Source: Pictodentalium vernedei (lineage: Eukaryota; Mollusca; Scaphopoda; Dentaliida; Dentaliidae). From it: DNA of 64,000 nt. A program made the translations under genes and the position numbers. Where the stretch lies: contig CM062290.1 in the NCBI GenBank assembly GCA_031216915.1, forward strand, positions 256,787,597 to 256,851,596, written 5' to 3'. Within the stretch, counting starts at the first letter, position 1; every line of letters begins with the position of its first letter. A model generated the notes under the pieces. It ran no database searches. It was not told where the DNA came from and worked only from the letters and a program-made list of their open reading frames with translations. Shown one piece after another: positions 23,641 to 35,914 of this stretch.

Positions 23641-25505
23641 TCCAACTAGTTCGATCTTAGTTCATGTTTCGTCTGTTTAGTTAGGTTGTAGTATTTAGGG
23701 GTTACAGTCCATTCAGGTTAAAAATTGTATTGTATATATTGGGCGTTAAGATTAAATCAAAGTTTATGTTGTGTTCTCTTCGATTTTGGTTGTCAGTTGA
23801 TGAATTAGGCTTTATTAGTCCCTTTCCATACCCTCGAGTGTCGATGATAAAACACGGAATCCTATTTTACGGAGTCGGATAGGAATTCCATTTTATGGAA
23901 TCCCTTTTAAAGAATCCCTTTTGGAAAACACCTGCGGCTATGGAATCCCATTTTGGTCGTATGTGCCTATGTGATAGGGCACATTGTGTCACATTGTGCC
24001 TTTTCACATAAGCACATATCGGCACATAAAGCATGTGCTTATGTGCTAGGTCACATTGTGCTTTTTCGCATAAGCACAGATGACAAAAAGGGATTCTCCA
24101 GAATGTATCCTAGATAGGTATCCTCAGATAATACAATACTAGGCTATAGGTATCCTCAAATACCCGTATGTGACTATGTGACTATTTGATAAGGCACATT
24201 GTGTCACATTGTGCCTTTTCACATAAGCACATATCGGCACATAAACCATGTGCCTTTGTGCTAGGACACATTGTGCTTTTTCACATAAGCACATGAGACA
24301 AAAAAGGGATTCTCTAGTAGGTATCCTAGATAGGTATCCTCAAAAAATACAATACTAGACTATAGGTATCCTCAAATACCGTATGTGACTATGTGATAGG
24401 ACACATTGTGTCACATTGTGCCTTTTCACATAAGCACATATCGACACATAAAGCATGTGCCTATGTGCTAGGGCACATTGTGTCACATTGTGGTTTTTCA
24501 CATAAGCACATATGACAAAAAAGGGGTGCCGAAGGTAATATGTTTTTCAAAAAAGGGGTGCCGAAACTGGGGTGCCCAGGGATATTGCCATTGGATATAG
24601 ATGTGATGAGAATCTGATACAACTTCGTTGTAATAAGGAGAGGATAACTCTATACGATTAAGTACAGGTTATGGGAAATCAAGCAATCTGATTGGTTAGT
24701 TATAATTTATATAAATGTCTAGATAAATGAAACAACAAGAGTACACGCAATAGGGTCAGAACTAACAAGAATAGACTAGAATAGCTAAATATAGTAATAA
24801 TAAGCAAAGCTGTTCCTACTAATAGGCTCTTCTACGTTACTGGAGTATACTCTAGAACAAAGGAACATGGCCAGATAGACGTAAACTATTGCTTATATAG
24901 ATAGAAGCAGAGAATTCTGGGTAATGACCAAAGGAACGTGTCTTTTAATGGGAAAAACGTCATGGGATAGGGATCCAAAAAGGGATTCTGGGAGAATTCT
25001 AAGCCAGAACATTACTCCTGTTCAATCGAGCGCACCCCTTGTACCCCTTAGTACTATAGCACTACGTGCTAAGCCGATAAATTGGGGAAATAAAGTCAAT
25101 TTCGGTGATTTTGGGTGGATTTTGGTGATTTGGAAGGATTGTCGGGTTGTTTGTGGTAATCAGATTTACTCTTCTACAAAGGAACACACCCTCGAACATA
25201 CCCCTATCCTATAAGAAGGTTTTAGGTCTCATAGCAATCACGTGCTACCATAGAAACCAAGATGGCGGCCTCCAGTATACAAAATGAACGACGGAAACAC
25301 GTGTCACCCTAACAACACGCGTTGCGCATGCGCACTCACACCACGTATCATTATGGAGATGACGTCACAAGATGGCCGCTCACGCGGGTTACCATGACAA
25401 CACAACATGGCGCCACTGGGTCACGTGACATGACGTCACTTCCGAGGTCATCCGCCGAGGTCATCCAAATGGGGCCCCAAAACCACATTACATACTACTG
25501 TTAAG

Positions 25506-25842
25506 GTTTCAAGAAATATAATCTTCAGTGAGTCACAAAACGGGGATGGGTACCAATAATTGAGTGGAATTTTTCATATATCTACAGTCCGATGTTGTGA
25601 CCACACATTTGAGTGTCGATCGGTCTGCGACCACGCAGTGATATCTGTTAGCCCATCAATGATGAGATATGGATGAATGTTTCTTCATATTTATTAAAAA
25701 AACAAACAAACACAACCTCTCAGGCCACAATGGACCCAGGACGGCCTTTAGGTCATCCTCTTTGAAAACAACAATACCTATAATCATTCTGACACATGTA
25801 TATGATAACCCAGAACTGTTCTGAAATGCACGTGTTAGTTTC
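25506..25842. other. Anonymous stretch
   Basis: Nothing recognised. Confidence 0.3.
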
Positions 25843-26194
25843 CTATTTATTTATTATTAATTTATTTAAGGTTAACGACACTTTCGACTGCCAGGGTCAC
25901 AGTTTTACGGGTGGAGGAAGCCGGAGTACCCGGAGAGAACCACCGAGCAACGGCGAGCAACTGTCTGACTCCCCAACTCAACACAAGCAGGGTTAGCATT
26001 GGTTGAATACATGTGCACCATCGACGTTTTGCATTTTGCCTTAGTACACAGCGCCACCATGCCCCCCCCCCCCCCCCTGCGGACAATCGGGATGAAGTGC
26101 ATTGCCCAAGAGCAACGCAGTTACCCCTGGCTGGGATTGAACAGTGGACCTTCTGTTTGAAGTCCCATTCCGGAACCACTGAACCACCGCGTTC
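25843..26194 (-). mobile_element. tRNA-derived SINE (minus strand)
   Basis: Minus-strand copy with a (TTTA)-type tail at 25843-25868, then cggagtacccggagagaacc, cttagtacacagcgcc, a C run at 26060-26075, and a tRNA-like head ending near gaaccaccgcgttctc. The B box is altered (tgggattgaac). Confidence 0.8.
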
Positions 26195-26337
26195 TCGTTC
26201 TATCCATACCAAACGAGTATCATCAAAAATGGTCAATGCGTTTTCAGTAAATATAGCCCTATACAAATGAACACACCCTCAGAACACACTCCCACTATAT
26301 AATAGGTATTTGGGCACCAAAGTAGCCATGTGAATCA

Positions 26338-26492
26338 GCACGCCTTAGTACACGACGACATCGTGCCCCCAAGTGCGCAAGTGGGATTAAATGTCTTGCC
26401 CAAGGATACAACGCGGTTGTCGCAGGTGGGATTCGAACCGAGGACCTCTCGGCTTGCAGCCTGCATCTTTACCTACTGAGCCACACAGCTTC
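26338..26492 (-). mobile_element. SINE head fragment (minus strand)
   Basis: Contains ccttagtacacgacgac, tgtcttgcccaaggatac and the tRNA-like head with complementary B box gggattcgaacc (26428) and A box ctactgagccacac. The 3' part is missing. Its head is most like 49375-49733. Confidence 0.75.
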
Positions 26493-26758
26493 CTATATCT
26501 TCCTATCACAACTATAATATAACAATAAAAATAAAAGGACGCAACAGTACATTTGGCATACATGTACACTGTACATGGACAAGAAAATTGGAAGCATCCT
26601 CCTCATGTCAATATTTGAGAAATTAATTTTCGTTCGGTTATTGAAAGAAGATATATAGTCATATGACAAAAATAAAGGGAAATTATTTATCACGTACAAA
26701 GCAAGAGGGGGAAATTTGTATCGCAATGATTTGATATAACTCCTGATAATTCCATTGT

Positions 26759-27052
26759 TTTAACTTCCTGCATGCTGTTGGCCTATTTTTCCGACCAGGA
26801 CAGGATTTCCTCTGCCACTAAGTATACCTCTGCCACTAAGTATACTTATAAGTTATACTTACTAAGTATACTTTCGGCACATTTAATCCACCCCCACCCC
26901 CACCCCACCACCCCTGAAAATTGAATGGATGTTTCACCAATGATTTTTTAGTTAAATTTAGATAAATTGTTAGTCAAATCTTGTCATGTCTGCTTCACAG
27001 CAGCCATGACTAGATTTGATAAAAAATATCTTGGAAATACTCAGAGGATTAA
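26759..27052 (-). mobile_element. TTAA MITE family D, copy 1
   Basis: TTAA at 26759-26762 and 27049-27052. The hairpin centre cttcacagcagccatgacta, the end aaatactcagaggattaa and the other end ttaacttcctgcatgctgtt all match 50507-50745 in reverse orientation. It contains an extra tandem of cactaagtatac and a C/A-rich run. Confidence 0.75.
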
Positions 27053-28413
27053 AGCTAATCATAACAAGAGTTATTATTTTTTTTATAATTTAATCATTTG
27101 TAACAAAAAGCAATGCAGTGTTATTTCATTTGGAGCAGCAGAGTCAAGGTAAAGACAGCAAGAGGTGTATTGGTACGACGAAAAGAGTGTCACTCATTCG
27201 CTGTAGTGGGACCGCTCCGAGGCCTGATGAAAAAACTTAGGTAAGATACATGTGGAAGGGGAAGGGGGCTCCAAAGCAAGGAGGAATGATTTAGAGGTAG
27301 AGGTACAGGAGGTAAATTACCTCTCAGTTCGAGACATTAGACGGGTCAATAAAATTGTGATAGCAGATATCAACAAAAGAACAACAGCAAAATTGAAACA
27401 GCTAGTAGGAACACTTCAGAAACACTGTTCTCAGGTATAATATTATTAAAATTTTAATATTTCGTCCCCTGGGTTCCAATGTGTTCTATGTGCCTACTGG
27501 CATTGGAACTCAGGGGACGATTTGTCTCCATTCACGATTTCAATAGTTATACAAGTTTCCAATCCTGCTTACAACGAATAATAGGAGAAACGGAATTCCA
27601 GGTCTCAAGGAACGGATCCAGCTTCCATGTGGCTTGCTAGATAATATACACAAAGCAGTGCATCAGGCCCGTTGCTAGGATTCTATAATAGGGGATATCC
27701 TAGCCAGTAATGTTTTTGGATGGGGTGGGGTGGGGTGAGGGCAACCTTTTTCTAATTAATGTGGGATTTACAGATCATATGTTATGTTCACTGCAGTGAC
27801 ATAGCCACAAGAGGGGCCTGAGAGGACGGGGGGGGGGGGGGGGGGGTTGGCCAAACATGATATTTGGAAGGCCGTGGGATTTACCATTTACATTTTTCCA
27901 ACAGGGGCGTTTGATTCGGCAAAACAAAATAAATTTGGTCTTCCAGAGAAGGGACCATAAAAATGGTAACAGTTTTCTCTACTCCGAGACAGTGCATATA
28001 AATAGTTAGCGTTTCTGTCAATAGCGTAACAAACTCTTGAAATTAGATATTTTACGGGTGGATGTCTGAAACTGGATGGAAAAACATTCAAATTAGGATG
28101 GGTGGTGGGTGCCAAAAAAAAATTTCTTTTTGCCCCATTTTCAATTCAAACAAAACTCACCGACCCGATCACTATCAGGTCTCCTTTTAAAACCTATCGT
28201 GCTCAAAACTGAAATTTCCTCTAAAATTGAGAATGAGGAACAAATGAACCGATACTTTCTAATCATGACAATATACATGGAGAAATAATCATTGTAGACA
28301 CAAAAACAACCACGATTGAGTCATTTTCGCACCTCCACGCCGAAGTGGAATTTGATGGATAACACGGACCCTGGAATCATATGCAATGTACAAAAATGAA
28401 CTTAACCTTTTAC
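27053..28413. other. Anonymous stretch with a hairpin and poly-G
   Basis: Hairpin at 27461-27521 (cgtcccctgggttccaatg with its complement). G run at 27829-27846. A 62-codon lysine-rich frame at 27252-27440 has no recognised domain and I do not call it a gene. Confidence 0.4.
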
Positions 28414-28665
28414 TTAACCCTTTACCTAACCTGAAAAGCAGACGACACTTGCAAAAATACTTCTTGAATAACTAATTTTTTTCAGTTTTTGTCTCAAAAA
28501 CATAGGTCATGACCCCTCGTTGGAACGAGCTCGACGAGCTCGTTCCAAGGAGGGGTCATAACCTATGTTTTTGATACAAAAAATGAAAAAAATAATGAAA
28601 ATTAATTGGAGATTTTTCAGAATAGAGCTGGCCGGTTTTGACCGTTACGTTAGGTAAAGGGTTAA
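28414..28665 (-). mobile_element. TTAA MITE family A, copy 4
   Basis: Ends ttaaccctttacctaacct and ttaggtaaagggttaa. The palindromic centre has one arm mismatch (ccaaggagg against cctcgttgg). Confidence 0.9.
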
Positions 28666-28940
28666 CGGGTTGTTCGATCCCCGCAGGGGTAACTGCGTTG
28701 TTTCCTTGGGCAAGACATTTAACCCCGATTTCCCACTTGGGGGCACGCCGGCGCTGTGTACTAAGGCGTTATGCAAGTCGATGGTGCACCTGTCTTCAAC
28801 TCTTGTTAACCCTGCTTGTGTCGAGTTAGTACGTTTGGAAGTCTGACCGTTGCTCGCCGTTGCCCAGTGGTTCTGTCCGGGTACTCCGGCTTTCTTCGCC
28901 TGTAAAACTGTCCGACACGAGGTGACCCTGCGTGTCGAAA
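28666..28940 (+). mobile_element. SINE fragment between two MITEs
   Basis: Begins inside the B-box region (gttcgatccccgcagggg) and runs through cttgggcaagacattta and gtactaaggcg to gtactccggctttcttcgcc. No A box and no A-rich tail. Confidence 0.75.
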
Positions 28941-28944
28941 TAAC

Positions 28945-29165
28945 GAATCGGCCGCAATCACCCGCGTAATTTGCGAAGTGACCAGTTGAAAAAACAGTAT
29001 TTTTAAAACAGTTTCAACAACACCATATCATGTGATCTCTCACTTGAACAAGCTCGTGGAGTTCGTTTCAATGAGGGGTCATATGGTACGGTTTTGTTTA
29101 ATTTTTTCGAAAACAATAATTAAAACAATAAATTTTGATAGTCTATGAGTTGGGAAAAGGGTTAA
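28945..29165. mobile_element. TTAA MITE family B, copy 1 (5' edge lost)
   Basis: Matches 58197-58445 from acgaatcggccgc onward, including the hairpin built on ccatatcatgtga and its complement. Ends aaagggttaa at 29165. The hairpin shows several changes. Confidence 0.75.
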
Positions 29166-30770
29166 ATATGATACACAACAACACAAAAAGATCTCTGAGA
29201 ACCACGTCGTGTCAAAATAGTCCCTTATAACACACGCCTCGCAATTGGGTGCTGGCAAAACATTGCAGCCGTTTACTTCTGGGGATGCAGCAATTTAGAA
29301 AAAAAAACTAGACACTTTAATGGTTCCAATATGGACTGCCACTCAGGTTTCTTGGCAATACTGCGTTCAGTAACAAAATTTGCATCGTCAAAATAACATA
29401 CAAAGCACGGATTTCCTTTTAAAATTTCACTTCACCCTTTCATTTAATGACGCCATAGGTGGCGACCTGCGGTGTTCAATTTTAACCTTTTGGTAATTTT
29501 GAATTCCATTATGCCTTATTTGAAGGCCTCGACATTTCAAATTCTAAATCTTCACGAAAAAAATTTTAAAAATCTATATCTGACCCTGAATGTTCTTGTC
29601 CGCCAGTTTCGAGGTACGGAACGTTTTTAAAAATAAAAAAATGCAATGAAATGAAGTCTACTCGACTGAGAACAGCCTGAGAGTTTATTATTTCGGAAGG
29701 TGATGGAAATTTCTTAGGAGACGTAGGTGACTACGAGTATTTGAGGGTTAATATAAACATAACGAACATGGAATCAAAAACACCAGTGAATAAACGGTCG
29801 AAAGAGGCTGACCTCGTCCACACCGTCCCTTCGGCGCGCAAACAACACCGAAAACAGTTGCCATAATTCACGATTGAAACTGAACATTTTATAGAAGATG
29901 TTCCAGACTTATCAACAAAATATTTCTGCGAGCGTTCAAGGTCAAAGTTCTCAGAGGGAGACTTTTTTTAGGGAGGGACACATACAAAAGAAATGTTCAT
30001 CTCTCGCGGTGAAGTGGTGTTAACCGCTCGCCGAAGGCTCACTGTTAACACCACTTCACCATTCGTGGTGAATATTTGGTACACCAAGCTACTATGGGTA
30101 TATTCTATATTTGAACCACTCGTAGGATAATTATTCTACGAGTGGTTTGAATCTGAATACCGCTCCTGGTACCTATTTGTTTTATTTATACCATGCTCTT
30201 AATAAATAGTCGGCTTTGTCACTTAAAATGGAGAAAAAACAACACTTTCTGTCGCAAACACACGGGCTTATTTTGACATTTTTGTTTACATCTGCGCCTG
30301 TGGGCATTACTACCAGCTGCATGTGTATGCTTGATTGACAGCTAGACACATCGCAAAAGTTGACTGAATTTACCTTGCTTTTTCAGTCAAATTATTATTA
30401 ACAATTCTTAAATTTTATTTTAAGTATATAATTGTAGGTATTTTAAACTTAATAAGTCATTGCACGTTGTAGACAGTACCGCAAGCCGTTGTGTGTTTGA
30501 ATGGGACATCGCGAAGTGTATGTGAATGTATCGAAGTTGGCAAATTACGTCATGTCACGTCATGGATAAACTTCCTACTGAGGATGTAAAAAAAGTTTAA
30601 AACCCCAGCAGAAGCTTTACACCGGTAGTGGCGTTAATAACTAAAATTTAACATGCAGGCTTTTCACAGGTAGTAACATAGCGAGCATGGCATAAATATT
30701 TATTAACTGTTTTGGTATTCTTCTTTTCGTAGAAAGTAATAGTTTTCGTTTGTACAAACAGGCGCGCAGA
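29166..30770. other. Anonymous stretch with two hairpins
   Basis: Hairpins at about 30006-30054 (ggtgaagtggtgttaac with its complement) and 30112-30155 (aaccactcgtaggataat with its complement). No gene recognised. Confidence 0.45.
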
Positions 30771-30990
30771 CAGAGGAGGTGCGATGGGTGCGAACGCATC
30801 TTCCCACAATATTAGAGTTCCACTTGAAGGACTGTCGCCCATTAGTGATTATGAAAATTTTGATAAAATGGGGCGACCTCACTTATCCCGATGCATCGTA
30901 CTCTCTGTGGCTTAGGTGAGTTGTTTTAAATGTCCTTCTTTGCATGTAGTTTCTGTGAAACGCCTAAAGACTACTTTGATACTCTTTTTA
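30771..30990 (+). repeat. Dispersed repeat shared with 37020-37265
   Basis: gggtgcgaacgcatcttccc, acttccacttg-like text, gcatcgtactctctgtggct and gtgagttgttttaaa have parallels in the same order at 37045-37200. Family unknown. Confidence 0.55.
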
Positions 30991-31069
30991 CAGCTCGGCT
31001 CTAAACAAGCCTTTTCTTGGTATAAACTCGTACATTAATAGTTTCTGGTCGAAACGTAACTTTTGAAGT

Positions 31070-32110
31070 ATGCGAAGATTGACACGTGACGAACGTTTAC
31101 GTGCTGTTGGCATGTTGGAAGCTGACAACAGACAAACTGCAGTGGCTCAAATTCTCAACGTTACTCAATCGGTGATTAGCAGGTTGTGATCACTTTACCG
31201 TCAGACAGGCAATATTGATGGCAGACGTCGGTCATGTCGTCTAAGGGCGACAACTGCTAACCAGGATTGTTTCATCCGAACCACAGCATTACGTAACCGC
31301 CATCAAAGTGCCTCGGAAATTGGACCGCAGCTGCAGCGAGCGACAGATGTGCGAGTCAGTGGTAAGACATTCCGAAATCGCCTATACAGCTGGAATTTGT
31401 ACGCTCGACGACCTCAAACAATTCCGCGTTTGACAGAAACGTCACATCGCAACTTGGCGTAATTGGTGTGGAGCAAGCCAGCGCTGGGACAATTTTTGGT
31501 GGAGCAACGTCCTGTTTTCCGATGAATCGAGGTTCTTGACTTCCACGACAGGCGAAACAGAGTGTGGCGGTGGCGGAACGAACGATACCATGACGTAACC
31601 ACTAGGCAGCACGATCGTTTTGGTGGTGGATCGGTTATGGTGTGAGGAGACATACCCATGACAAGCAGAACGGCATTACATGTCATCCAAGGGCGTGCCA
31701 AAGGGCAGTACTACCGTGACAACATGTTAGCAGCTCATGTGGTGCCATTTGCGTGACGTCACGGCCGTCGATTCATTTTCCAAGATGACAATGCAAGAGC
31801 ACATAGGGACCGTATCGTTACAGAGTTCCCCCAGGAGCAGCGTATCACTACACTGCCTTGGCCAGCACTAATTCCAGACTTTTTACCAATCGAGCACGTC
31901 TGGAAAATACTCCTGGCAGGGGCCTACAACAACGTCAACAGCCCCCTACCAATATACAGGAACTCGCCACTGCACTGCAGGAAGAATGGAATAACATCAG
32001 TCAAGCTGATGTTTGGTGACGAGTATGCCACATCGGCTCCGCGCTTGTCTCGTGAACCGAGGAGGATGTACAAGGTATTGAGGTCATGGACTGAATGTGG
32101 TAAATTCTCT
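31070..32110 (+). pseudogene. Tc1-like transposase, degenerate
   Basis: Translation from the ATG at 31070 gives MRRLTRDERLRAVGMLEAD and a helix-turn-helix-like QTAVAQILNVTQSVISRL, then a TGA at about 31187. Reading continues in the same frame through an RRS-type basic linker to about 31460. A frame change then brings NVLFSDESRF (first catalytic Asp, about 31510), and another brings FQDDNARAHRDR (second Asp, about 31775) and PIEHVWKIL (the Glu, about 31890). This is the DDE order and the NARxH and P-x-EH-x-W motifs of Tc1 transposases (family length about 340 aa). At least one stop and several frameshifts make it inactive. Terminal inverted repeats were not found. Confidence 0.88.
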
Positions 32111-33928
32111 GACTGACCGTCCATGTCTTCTATAGCTGAGTGCGTGAAATGTGTGCTTGTCAGACACCCAACTATCGCTGAAATCATTCACCAGATGTCA
32201 CAGTGTAATGCCTCAACTGTCGTTTTAATGGAAATATAAATAGATTTCTTCATATATCTCACTTTTATCAAATATCCACTACTTTTTTTAATAGTATGTA
32301 TCTAGAAAATAAAATATGGTTATCAACTTTATCGATTTATTTTGTATGTAATTTTTTTCACTTACAATAGTGCAAAAGACCTCCATTTGATACTCATTTT
32401 TCAAAATTGTCTTCGCCATTCACTTTTTGTCTTGGTTATGTCTTTCAAATTCAGTAATTGCAGCAACTCACATACAAACATTATAAGCACACTGGCAAAA
32501 ATCGAGTATTATCGCCGAGTACTCCCAATGCATACACAAGTATTGGGGCACTGATATGATATGATAGCATCATTGGCGTCTTTAACTCTATGGGCTTTTA
32601 AAAGATCATTTGAGCCTCGAGCCAAGAGGCTTACAAGGGTTCATTCTGATTTTCACAACTACTTCTGATGATCGGGACGTTCGGCAAGTATAGACGAGGA
32701 AAATATTTAGCAGTTTCTCATTGATCTGCTAATCTGCGTAAAAATATGACTCTCAAATACCTTAGATGTTGTGGAAAAGGCTTTTCGAAAGATTGTGACA
32801 GAAATAAGCATGAAGAAAATAACTGGCTTCTTTGACAGATATCTTGCGGCTAGCCCCATTCATCAGACTACAATTCAGGAGTGAAGTAGAAACATCGACG
32901 AGTTGAACAAAGCATGTAACGAGACTTCACTTGTTGGTTAAATCCAATCGACGTGACATGGGTGCTATAATTCGGACAGTCCGCGTCGATATTATACGAT
33001 TTGCGACAGAATATGCTTATAATGTTTGTATGGAGCTGTTCCAGTTACTGAACTTGGAAGTTACAACTGGCACAATATTAAACGAAGATTAAAGCGTTGT
33101 ACAATACAATACAATACAATACAATATTTTATTCACAATATACACGCACATGTAGTGTAATTACAAATATAAATGTATTTAGATGTTTTACAAAAAAAAT
33201 TCTATGTAACAAGCGTCGAAACAAGTTTAAAAAACATGCATATTGCAATGAGACGGCATAGCCCAGTGGCTGTCTTCCTGCCGTCTCCTAGTTGGAAATG
33301 CGAGGTTGTGGCAGTACAGGTGGTAAACAAGTTTCAATTGCCTCTCAAGAGATGCAAGACATAACAAAGACCGATATACTTTATGAAATGTTTGGGGGAG
33401 ATACACACGATAACTACACCTTTCTACAAGATTAATCACAAAGGAGGTGTGTTTCAGGGACAGTTACTGAATTCCGCCATTGTTTACCTCAAATAGTCTC
33501 AAAATGCAGAGAATACGACTTTGTAACTTTTGGCATTTGTTGTAAGACCGACAACGAAAACGTACAACAATTAATCCTCACTTCGATCATGCGCACAACA
33601 ACTAAAGTAGCCCTTTGCGCACGTATGTGTGACGTCATCCAACATGGCCGCCCGCGTTGTAAATAACATCCATGTTAGACACCGGAACAAATTAGAGACA
33701 GGAAACAAGAAGGTGACACATATATACGGTGATGCCATCAACATGGCCGCTTGAGCATGCGTGTGACGTCATGTCACGCGATCGCGCTGTTGCATTGGCA
33801 GGTCAAGGCCTGGGGTATATTAAGGACTATTACGTGCATTATACTACATGACATCAGTTTGATAACAAACAGTCACCTGACATCATGATCAAACCAGTCT
33901 CTGCATTCTCTATTAAAATGTTCTTTTA
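32111..33928. other. Anonymous stretch
   Basis: Contains (ACAAT)n at about 33098-33127. At 33620-33800 there are gtgtgacgtcat and gtgacgtcatgtcacgcgat, short resemblances to the foldback arm. No gene recognised. Confidence 0.4.
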
Positions 33929-34301
33929 GGGAGCGCGGTGGTTCAGTGGTAGACTGTTGGACTTCTATGCTAGAGATTCCGAGTTCGATCCCCGTTCGGG
34001 ACGACCCGCGTTGTGTCCTTGGGCAAGGCACTTTATCCCGGTTGCCTACATGGGGGCACGATGACGCCGTGTACTAAGGCGTACTGCACGCCGATGGTGC
34101 ACATGTCTTCAACCGTTGTAACCCTGCTTGAGCGGAGCTTGAACAGATTTAGAATGTTGAGGAGCTGACAGTTGCTCGTCGATGCTCGGTGGTTCTCTCC
34201 GGGTACTCCGGTTTTCTCCACCCGTAAAATTGTAGCGGTCCCGATTAGCCATTGTGCATAAATATGTGACCTTAAAACACCAATAAATAAATAAATAATA
34301 C
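33929..34301 (+). mobile_element. Complete tRNA-derived SINE with 7-bp target duplication
   Basis: A box TGGTTCAGTGG (33939) and B box GAGTTCGATCC (33981) form a tRNA-like Pol III promoter. The body carries ttgtgtccttgggcaaggca and ggcgtactgcacg, and the 3' end reads attagccattgtgcataa with an (AAAT)n tail. Direct repeats TCTTTTA lie at 33922-33928 and 34302-34308. It is the reference copy for the other SINE pieces in this window. The LINE partner that supplied its 3' end is unknown. Confidence 0.9.
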
Positions 34302-34308
34302 TCTTTTA

Positions 34309-34830
34309 CCAGCACGTAATTGCCTGGAAATATTTGATGTTTGCTACACTTTGACAGTCTACCTTCTGTGGTTTTCTGTGGTTGTTTCTATGTAAGTCTT
34401 GGTTGCCTGTGCAACCGAGAATATCCAAGGAACAACTGACAAGGTTCTTTGAATGTAGCTTGCCAATGCACCTATAGACTGCCTGTCGGGACACCTGTTT
34501 TGTTGCCCATAAAGGTGATCAAAGTCGGAATTAGGCCTTTGAGGGTTATGCTGTTTGCCCTTAAACTCAGATGCTTCCTACTCCTCAGTGATAAATATTG
34601 ATTTTTCTGAGTTCTTAGGATCGTCTATTTCAGGACACAATTGTGAATTAAATTTTTGTTTCGGTGGGGACTGAGATTGGAAAAGTTTGGGTTGGAATTG
34701 GGAAAATGATACCCCAATGGAAAATGGTCCCATATTCGACCCACGTAGACACCCAGGAGAATTCTGAGGGAAGACAGAAACAAGACGAAGAAGAAGAATT
34801 CAATTCCAACAGACTAATTAGTTGACGTTG
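34309..34830. other. Anonymous stretch
   Basis: Nothing recognised. Confidence 0.3.
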
Positions 34831-35072
34831 TTAACCCTTTGAACCCTGGTGGTATCGTCAATGTCAGTTCAATGATAGCAATTGGAAGAGTCCATATAAA
34901 TTATTTGGGGGTAGACCAATTAATATTTTCAACGTGCAGCCGTGAAGCTGCACGTTGAAGGTATTCATTGGTCTACTCCACACATGCACTAAACACCCAT
35001 CCTAGTCAATAAAAGTATAACGTATCATGTCCCTGGACCGAAAAAAGTGGCCTCTCGGGTTCAAAGGGTTAA
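34831..35072. mobile_element. TTAA MITE family C, copy 1
   Basis: Ends ttaaccctttgaaccct and gggttcaaagggttaa. Centre: hairpin ttcaacgtgcagccgtgaag with complement. 242 bp, no ORF. Confidence 0.9.
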
Positions 35073-35340
35073 TTCGCATCTAAAATATACCACGAGCAGA
35101 ACACCAGTAAGGCGTGTTTGGAAACCTATACCATGTTGGTTCTTGAACAAAGCTACTCCGGAAGCAGGCGCGTAGCCAGGTATCTATATTTTGGGGGAGG
35201 GGTGCTCAGAGAACATTTTCTGGCTTAGGCACACCGAAACAAAAAATGAAGTCTTGAATTGGGGAAATGTGTGGAGGCGGTGTCCTTCTCGCGTTGTTGT
35301 GACCGGGGTATATTTATAAGAAATATGCCCCAAATAGCAC

Positions 35341-35581
35341 TATTACCCCTTTGAACCCTAGTGTCATCTTCCATATCAGTTCAATGGCAGCATCGGGAAG
35401 AGTCCATATTTTTTATCTGGGGTAGAGCAATTAATATTTTCAACGTGCAGCCTTGGGGCTGCACGTTGAAAATATTGATTGGTCAACACCACACCTTCAC
35501 TCAAAAGTCAACCTACTTAATGAAATTATGACTATCATGTTACTGGGCCGGAAAATGGGCCTCTGGGGTTCAAAGGGTTAA
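35341..35581. mobile_element. TTAA MITE family C, copy 2
   Basis: Left end attacccctttgaacccta has lost the exact TTAA; right end ggggttcaaagggttaa is intact. The hairpin centre is as in copy 1. It lies only 268 bp from copy 1, in the same orientation. Confidence 0.85.
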
Positions 35582-35752
35582 GAGACATTTTGAGGATCCA
35601 AAAATTTTTACCGAGCATGGTATGCCTTCTACATCTTCATTAGCTGACGCCCTATGCAGATAGCAGAATTAAGACATTTCAAGTGAGCTAAGAAGATGTG
35701 GGAGTTGGGAGTGCATGACGGCCAAAATTAGCAGCCGTAGAAGGCAAGCAGT

Positions 35753-35914
35753 GCACCGACAAAGTGCAGGATTCCACAGCACACAACGCCCACGTGTGCA
35801 TTCGGGATTAAGTGTCTTGCCCAAGGATACAACGTAGTTACCGCGGGTCAGGATAGAACCGCTGACCTTTCAATTTAAGGTCCAGTGCTCTAACTTCTGA
35901 GCCACCGCGTTCCC
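35753..35914 (-). mobile_element. SINE head fragment (minus strand)
   Basis: attaagtgtcttgcccaagg followed by the reverse tRNA-like head ending gagccaccgcgttccc. The 3' half is absent. Confidence 0.7.

Larger units (their letters stand above)
21508..25499. mobile_element. Large foldback transposon: 1.6-kb inverted arms and a 0.7-kb loop
   Basis: The left arm (21508-23148) and right arm (23830-25499) are near-perfect reverse complements over about 1.65 kb; the loop is 23149-23829. The ends read agtagaatgtaatgtgg and ccacattacatactact. The direct repeat gttaag lies outside at 21502-21507 and 25500-25505, a probable 6-bp target duplication (a TTAA duplication is the alternative reading). Arms contain, from outside in: a motif-rich end, a gattaccacaaacaacccga segment, AT-rich DNA, and tandem cattgtg/cacatat modules. 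No transposase, so it is non-autonomous. The architecture resembles Drosophila FB and sea urchin TU elements. Confidence 0.88.

Noticed and set aside
22488-24520. CRISPR-like spaced repeats
   Set aside because: Units are not separated by unique spacers, are mirrored in both arms of a foldback element, and the genome is eukaryotic.
27252-27440. Small Lys-rich coding exon
   Set aside because: 62 codons only, no domain, flanks lack convincing splice signals.
33929-34010. tRNA gene
   Set aside because: A and B boxes are present, but the sequence runs on into a SINE body with a (AAAT)n tail and target duplications; the cloverleaf is not intact.
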